This document shows positions 4,364-7,206 of a stretch of 7,206 nucleotides of DNA, piece by piece. Under the pieces are notes generated by a model. It was given only the letters and a program-made list of their open reading frames with translations, did not search any database and had not been told where the DNA came from. The stretch comes from Lachnospiraceae bacterium UBA7199 (GTDB lineage: Bacteria; Bacillota; Clostridia; Lachnospirales; Lachnospiraceae). Within the stretch, counting starts at the first letter, position 1. Each line of letters opens with the position of its first letter. The stretch covers positions 1 to 7,206 of the forward strand of contig DKUR01000108.1 in NCBI GenBank assembly GCA_002490775.1, read 5' to 3'. Position numbers and translations under genes: made by a program.

Positions 4364-5564
4364 CTGAATGATACCGACTGGATAAATAAACTCAAAGAAA
4401 AACGGACCCAGTACGGCGTTTCCCAGAATCGTCTTGCGGTCATGGCTGGTGTCATTCGTGAGTATGTCAGCAGGATTGAATCTGGAAAAGTAGCCTTGAC
4501 GGAAAAAAATCAAGGGGAAATTCACGGACGCTCTGGAAAAACTGAATCCAGAGAATCCGCTGGAAATGGTCTTGGATTACGTCAGAATCCGATTCCCTAC
4601 ACAGGACGTCCGGCACGTGGTTGAAGATATTCTGCAATTAAAGCTGGACGTAATGATACATGAGGACTACGGATTCTACTCCTATGCGGAACATTATGTG
4701 CTTGGTGATGTGTTCGTGCTGACATCACCTGATAAGGAAAAAGGCACATTGCTGGAGCTGAAAGGCAAAGGTTGTCGGCAGATGGAAAGCTATCTGCTGG
4801 CACAGCATAGGAGCTAGTATGACTTTCTCATGGACGCTCTGGTGGAAGGAGGTGTGATGAAACGCCTTGACCTTGCCATCAACGATATGGCAGGAATCTT
4901 GGACATTCCAGAGCTGACAGAGAAATGCAACCATGAAGAATGTATTTCCGTATTCCGCAGCTTCAAGAACTATCGCAGCGGTGAGCTGGTGAGAAGCAAT
5001 GAACAGGACAGATACGGAATGGGAAATACGCTTTATATCGGTTCGCTCAAATTGGAGGTTTATTTCTGTATCTACGAAAAGGACTATGAGCAGTATGTGA
5101 AATACGATATTCCGATTGAAGATACGAAAATCAAGAACCGTTTTGAAATCCGGCTGAAAAATGAGCGAGCCTATTATGCGGTGCGTGACCTGCTGACCTA
5201 CCATGACGCAGAGCGTACCGCTTTTGACATTATCAATCGTTATATGCGGTTCACTGACAAGGAGGTGGAGAAAAGACGCAGCGAATGGCAGACCAATGAG
5301 AAATGGGCGTACTTTATCGGCTCTGATCGTGGGCGTTTGAAACTGACGACCAAACCAGAGCCTTATACGCTTGCAAGGACGCTGAACTGGATAAGCAGAC
5401 AGGTAGCTCCCACTTGGAAAGTCTTACAGAAGATTGACAGTACCAATGGCACGACTTATCTGAAAGACATTTTAGACCATGCGAAGCTCACGGAGCGTCA
5501 CAAAAAGCTGATTGAGCAGCAGACAACCTCTACGGAGGAAATGATTACAGAAACGGAGGAATGA
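4364..5564 (+). pseudogene. MobT/Orf20 relaxase (Rep_trans family), broken by frameshift and nonsense
   Basis: Homologue of the Tn916 Orf20/MobT relaxase, which nicks oriT and is related to rolling-circle initiators. RBS GGAGGG (4351-4356) points to a CTG start at 4364, giving LNDTDWINKLKEKRTQYG. An N-terminal helix-turn-helix (VSQNRLAVMAG, REYVSRIESGK) is followed by the Rep_trans domain (VLDYVRIRFPTQDVRHVVED, LLELKGKGCRQ, VMKRLDLAIND, VYFCIYEKDYEQY, NRFEIRLKNERAYYA). There are two lesions. One extra A in the seven-A run 4503-4509 shifts the frame; with six As it would read LTEKIKGKFTDALEKLNPENP. An in-frame TAG at 4815-4817 replaces the Trp expected in the conserved RSWYDF. Repaired, the protein would be about 399 residues, normal for the family. 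The longest intact piece starts at 4830 (244 residues) and lacks the DNA-binding N-terminus. Confidence 0.9.
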
Positions 5565-5568
5565 TAAC

Positions 5569-5700
5569 ATGAAGCATATCTTATTTGATTTACTCCTGTT
5601 CTCACTAGGGGCAGGATTCGGTGTAATTACCATGTGTCTTATGCAGGCAGGAGCAGCCGCAGACAAAGAAATTGAAATGATGGAAAGGAGCAGGAAATAA
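5569..5700 (+). CDS. DUF3789-like small membrane protein
   Basis: 43 residues from ATG 5569, with GGAGGA (5555-5560) inside the end of the relaxase gene. One transmembrane helix covers about residues 4-25 (ILFDLLLFSLGAGFGVITMCLMQAG). A charged tail follows (ADKEIEMMERSRK). The GxGVxTMCLxQAGxxAD pattern fits the DUF3789 proteins found at this position in clostridial Tn916-like elements. Role unknown; probably an accessory of the transfer apparatus. Its stop codon overlaps the next start (TAATG), so the two genes are translationally coupled. Confidence 0.7.
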   Translation: MKHILFDLLLFSLGAGFGVITMCLMQAGAAADKEIEMMERSRK

Positions 5701-5921
5701 TGAATTTCGGACAAAACTTATACAACTGGTTTTTATCTAATGCACAGAGCTTGGTACTTATGGCGATTGCGGTTATCGGCGTGTATCTTGGTTTCAAGCG
5801 TGAGTTTTCCAAACTGATTGGATTCTTGGTGATTGCCTTAATCGCTGTCGGCTTGGTGTTCAATGCCGCTGGCGTGAAAGACGTACTGTTGCAGTTATTC
5901 AATAAGATTATCGGGGCGTAA
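5700..5921 (+). CDS. TcpD-like (Orf19-position) conjugation membrane protein
   Basis: 73 residues, with AAGGAG at 5685-5690 and the start overlapping the previous stop. Two transmembrane helices are seen, about residues 16-31 (SLVLMAIAVIGVYLGF) and 38-56 (KLIGFLVIALIAVGLVFNA), joined by a short basic loop (KREFSK), with an amphipathic C-terminus (VKDVLLQLFNKIIGA). Size, topology and position right after the relaxase and DUF3789 genes match the TcpD-family protein of the Tn916/pCW3 transfer systems. It appears intact, unlike the coupling ATPase and relaxase. The function in the family is a small inner-membrane part of the conjugation machine. Confidence 0.72.
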   Translation: MNFGQNLYNWFLSNAQSLVLMAIAVIGVYLGFKREFSKLIGFLVIALIAVGLVFNAAGVKDVLLQLFNKIIGA

Positions 5922-5925
5922 CCTC

Positions 5926-5954
5926 TTTTAATCACTACAGAAATATGGTATTAT
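5926..5954 (+). promoter_or_regulatory. Promoter of the pentapeptide-repeat cassette
   Basis: A TATTAT -10 (5949-5954) with TG one base upstream (extended -10), 17 bases after a weak TTTTAA -35 (5926-5931). It lies immediately after the TcpD-like stop, where the base composition becomes more AT-rich. Transcription would start at about 5961, the first base of the structured leader. Confidence 0.5.
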
Positions 5955-5960
5955 ATTTAT

Positions 5961-6050
5961 TGCCCTGCCCCGCTCAACTGAGAGGTTGGGTTGATATGAG
6001 GTCTACGGACGGAATGAGGGCTAAAATTCTATCAGTATAGCGAGGTGAGT
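5961..6050 (+). promoter_or_regulatory. Structured 5' leader of the cassette
   Basis: About 95 non-coding, relatively G-rich bases lie between the predicted transcript start and the first ATG. GCCCT (5962-5966) can pair with AGGGC (6017-6021), and inside it CAAC (5975-5978) with GTTG (5985-5988). The segment from 5971 to 6021 is unlike the AT-rich genes after it. No riboswitch class is recognised. The pairings are short, so regulation by this leader is only a possibility. Confidence 0.3.
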
Positions 6051-6056
6051 GTTATT

Positions 6057-6164
6057 ATGAGTAAGATTAGTGATTTAGCAACAGTAGTAAGTTTTCTTAT
6101 GATGGTTCTTTTAAAAATTATGGATACGAAAGTAGTAACCTCTCTGCTGTGCGGGGTGAAATAA
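6057..6164 (+). CDS. 35-residue hydrophobic peptide, coupled to the pentapeptide-repeat gene
   Basis: ATG 6057 follows GAGGTGAG (6042-6049) at normal spacing. The product begins MSKISDLATVV, then has a hydrophobic helix (SFLMMVLLKIM) and ends with VVTSLLCGVK. It is probably membrane-associated. Its stop codon overlaps the start of the next gene (TAATG), so the downstream protein is likely translated by coupling, in fixed ratio. It might be a leader peptide controlling the downstream gene, a partner anchoring it to the membrane, or a small toxin neutralised by it. No family recognised. Confidence 0.5.
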   Translation: MSKISDLATVVSFLMMVLLKIMDTKVVTSLLCGVK

Positions 6165-6934
6165 TGAGCAAGAAAATGCGAAAGAAAAAAATCAAAAAAT
6201 ATAATAAATTCTTTAGTTATAATTGTGTAGAAAGAAAAGACAGAAATTTTTCTTATAAAGATTTCAGTTATAGCAATTCTTATAATACACGTTTTACTAA
6301 TTCAATATTTTATGGGAATAACTTTTATAAGGCAACTATGAAATATTGTGGATTCAATGGCTGTAGATTCAGCTTTATTGAATTTAAAAGTGCCAATTTT
6401 CGAGGCTGTCGATTTAAAGGTGCACAGTTTGAAAATGTGATTTTTGAGAATTGTAATTTGTCTAATACTCATTTTCAAGGAGCCACTTTTAAAAATGTAT
6501 ATTTTACTAATACTAGTTTAAAAAGTGCTAGAGGTATAAAGGATATTGACCTATTAACAAGAATAAATAATCATAATTTAAAACTTTCTTTGAGTTCTGA
6601 AATGTTAGAAGCAATAAATGAATGTAAAGCCAACCCATATATTGTATCTTCTGGAACAATTTTTTATAAGAAAAAAGGACGTTTAAGTAATGCTGAAAAA
6701 AGAGCAGAAAAGTCATTGTCTAAACAAGAGCGAAAATGTTTACAAAGAAAACGTCAAGAAGAGCTTTTATTACACCCAAAACAATTAACATTACATAAAG
6801 TAAATCTTGTTCGTTTATTAGACAATTATACTGAAAATGAAATTGCTAAAGGATTACATTTAGCTGCTATATCTATTGATAAGGATTTTTCCTCTCTTAG
6901 CTATTTCATACCATATATAAAAAAGGCAATCTAG
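6164..6934 (+). CDS. Pentapeptide-repeat protein with unknown C-terminal domain
   Basis: 256 residues from ATG 6164, with GGGGTGA (6153-6159) upstream. The frame is also open five codons further, to GTG 6149. After a very basic N-terminus (SKKMRKKKIKKYNK), residues 27-122 are pentapeptide repeats. The central residue is Phe, Leu or Met at 29, 34, 44, 49, 54, 59, 64, 69, 74, 79, 84, 89, 94, 99, 104, 109, 114 and 119. Only position 39 (Ser) breaks the series. That is about 19 repeats, nearly five turns of the four-sided beta-helix. Such folds serve as protein-binding surfaces, and some (Qnr, MfpA) mimic DNA at gyrase; this one is shorter. Residues about 123-256 form a charged helical domain I do not recognise. 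The gene is AT-rich compared with the conjugation genes, which suggests cargo. Confidence 0.8.
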   Translation: MSKKMRKKKIKKYNKFFSYNCVERKDRNFSYKDFSYSNSYNTRFTNSIFYGNNFYKATMKYCGFNGCRFSFIEFKSANFRGCRFKGAQFENVIFENCNLSNTHFQGATFKNVYFTNTSLKSARGIKDIDLLTRINNHNLKLSLSSEMLEAINECKANPYIVSSGTIFYKKKGRLSNAEKRAEKSLSKQERKCLQRKRQEELLLHPKQLTLHKVNLVRLLDNYTENEIAKGLHLAAISIDKDFSSLSYFIPYIKKAI

Positions 6935-6941
6935 TATTACT

Positions 6942-6974
6942 AAGCAGTAAATCTTAACGGTTTGCTGCTTTTTT
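6942..6974 (+). terminator. Intrinsic terminator of the pentapeptide-repeat cassette
   Basis: AAGCAGTAAA (6942-6951) pairs with TTTGCTGCTT (6961-6970) over 10 bp with one G-T pair, and the T run continues to 6974. It starts seven bases after the stop codon and closes the cassette. Confidence 0.75.
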
Positions 6975-7003
6975 CATGCAAATTTTTAAGATTGGAGGAC
7001 AAC

Positions 7004-7192
7004 ATGAAAACAGATATTTTTGAAGATATGAAAGAGCGTGTCGGCTGTGAAAACATTTCCGATTTGCCCTACCGCAAACGTGCGGTGTGGGAAATCATCA
7101 AACAGCACTCGCCACTGGATTATCCAAAAGAACAGTTAGAAAAATTCGCCCATTATGTGTTCGGTGTAGATTATGCTGTTATATGGTGCTAG
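7004..7192 (+). CDS. Small conserved-looking ICE protein of unknown function
   Basis: 62 residues from ATG 7004, chosen because GGAGG (6994-6998) lies five bases upstream. The in-frame ATG at 6962 falls inside the terminator. The soluble, charged sequence (MKTDIFEDMKERVGC, then ISDLPYRKRAVWEIIKQ, DYPKEQLEKFAHYVFG) looks like the small proteins between the relaxase and the ArdA/VirB4 genes in clostridial Tn916-like elements, and its base composition matches the relaxase block. It ends abruptly at AVIWC, only 14 bases before the window edge. A C-terminal truncation is possible but cannot be judged here. Confidence 0.6.
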   Translation: MKTDIFEDMKERVGCENISDLPYRKRAVWEIIKQHSPLDYPKEQLEKFAHYVFGVDYAVIWC

Positions 7193-7206
7193 AATATAAA
7201 TAGTAC

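Noticed and set aside
4725..5204. A 159-codon minus-strand ORF.
   Set aside because: It is the antisense shadow of the conserved relaxase coding sequence.
5961..6021. Possible riboswitch in the cassette leader.
   Set aside because: No known aptamer consensus could be matched by eye; kept only as a structured leader.
1..7206. CRISPR array, tRNA or rRNA genes, IS transposase, integrase.
   Set aside because: No regularly spaced repeats of CRISPR length, no cloverleaf with CCA-type arm, and no transposase or recombinase motifs were seen in any frame.

Overview
The window looks like part of a mobile element from a low-GC Gram-positive gut-type bacterium, most likely a clostridial (Lachnospiraceae-like) Firmicute. 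The signs are strong AGGAGG-type ribosome binding sites, many very short genes, moderate GC with AT-rich patches, and a right half that is clearly a Tn916-family conjugation module. It appears chimeric and partly decayed.

Left block (1 to about 3678). It opens with about 340 bases dense in inverted repeats. These include a nested three-way fold with a long basal helix (82-178) and six TTTTTGGG/CCCAAAAA-type sites (191-320), just upstream of a ribbon-helix-helix protein (360-953). A very small hydrophobic ORF follows (965-1060). Next is an AT-rich stretch with helically phased ATGCAA and GCATA repeats, which ends in a good promoter (1250-1279). That promoter appears to drive a three-gene operon: a Mor-like small regulator (1303-1632) and two different class I SAM-dependent methyltransferases (1659-2294, 2308-2973). 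From 2974 to 3630 there is little conventional coding: small hairpins, a doubtful 25-codon ORF, a 39-residue amphipathic or membrane peptide with an excellent RBS (3339-3458), and an intrinsic terminator or attenuator (3544-3589).

Junction (about 3678). The first 16 codons of a DUF932 (phage/plasmid-like, TIGR03299-type) gene run straight into the C-terminal third of the Tn916 Orf21-type FtsK/TcpA coupling ATPase. Most of both genes is missing. This looks like an illegitimate recombination or deletion joining two elements, unless it is an assembly join.

Right block (3679 to 7206). The order matches the Tn916/ICEBs1 family: coupling ATPase (truncated), oriT with its hairpins (4181-4346), MobT/Orf20 relaxase (4364-5564, broken by one extra A in a seven-A run and by a TGG-to-TAG nonsense codon), DUF3789 small membrane protein, and TcpD-like membrane protein. 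An AT-rich cassette follows (about 5926-6974), with its own promoter, structured leader, a 35-residue hydrophobic peptide and a coupled pentapeptide-repeat protein, closed by an intrinsic terminator. The window ends with a small gene of conserved ICE-like appearance (7004-7192).

Taken together, the oriT is present but the encoded coupling ATPase and relaxase are both disabled. The element could at most be moved in trans by a related element. The parts most worth a second look are the fold at 82-178, the TTTTTGGG site cluster with its RHH gene, the peptide plus pentapeptide-repeat cassette, and the DUF932::FtsK junction.
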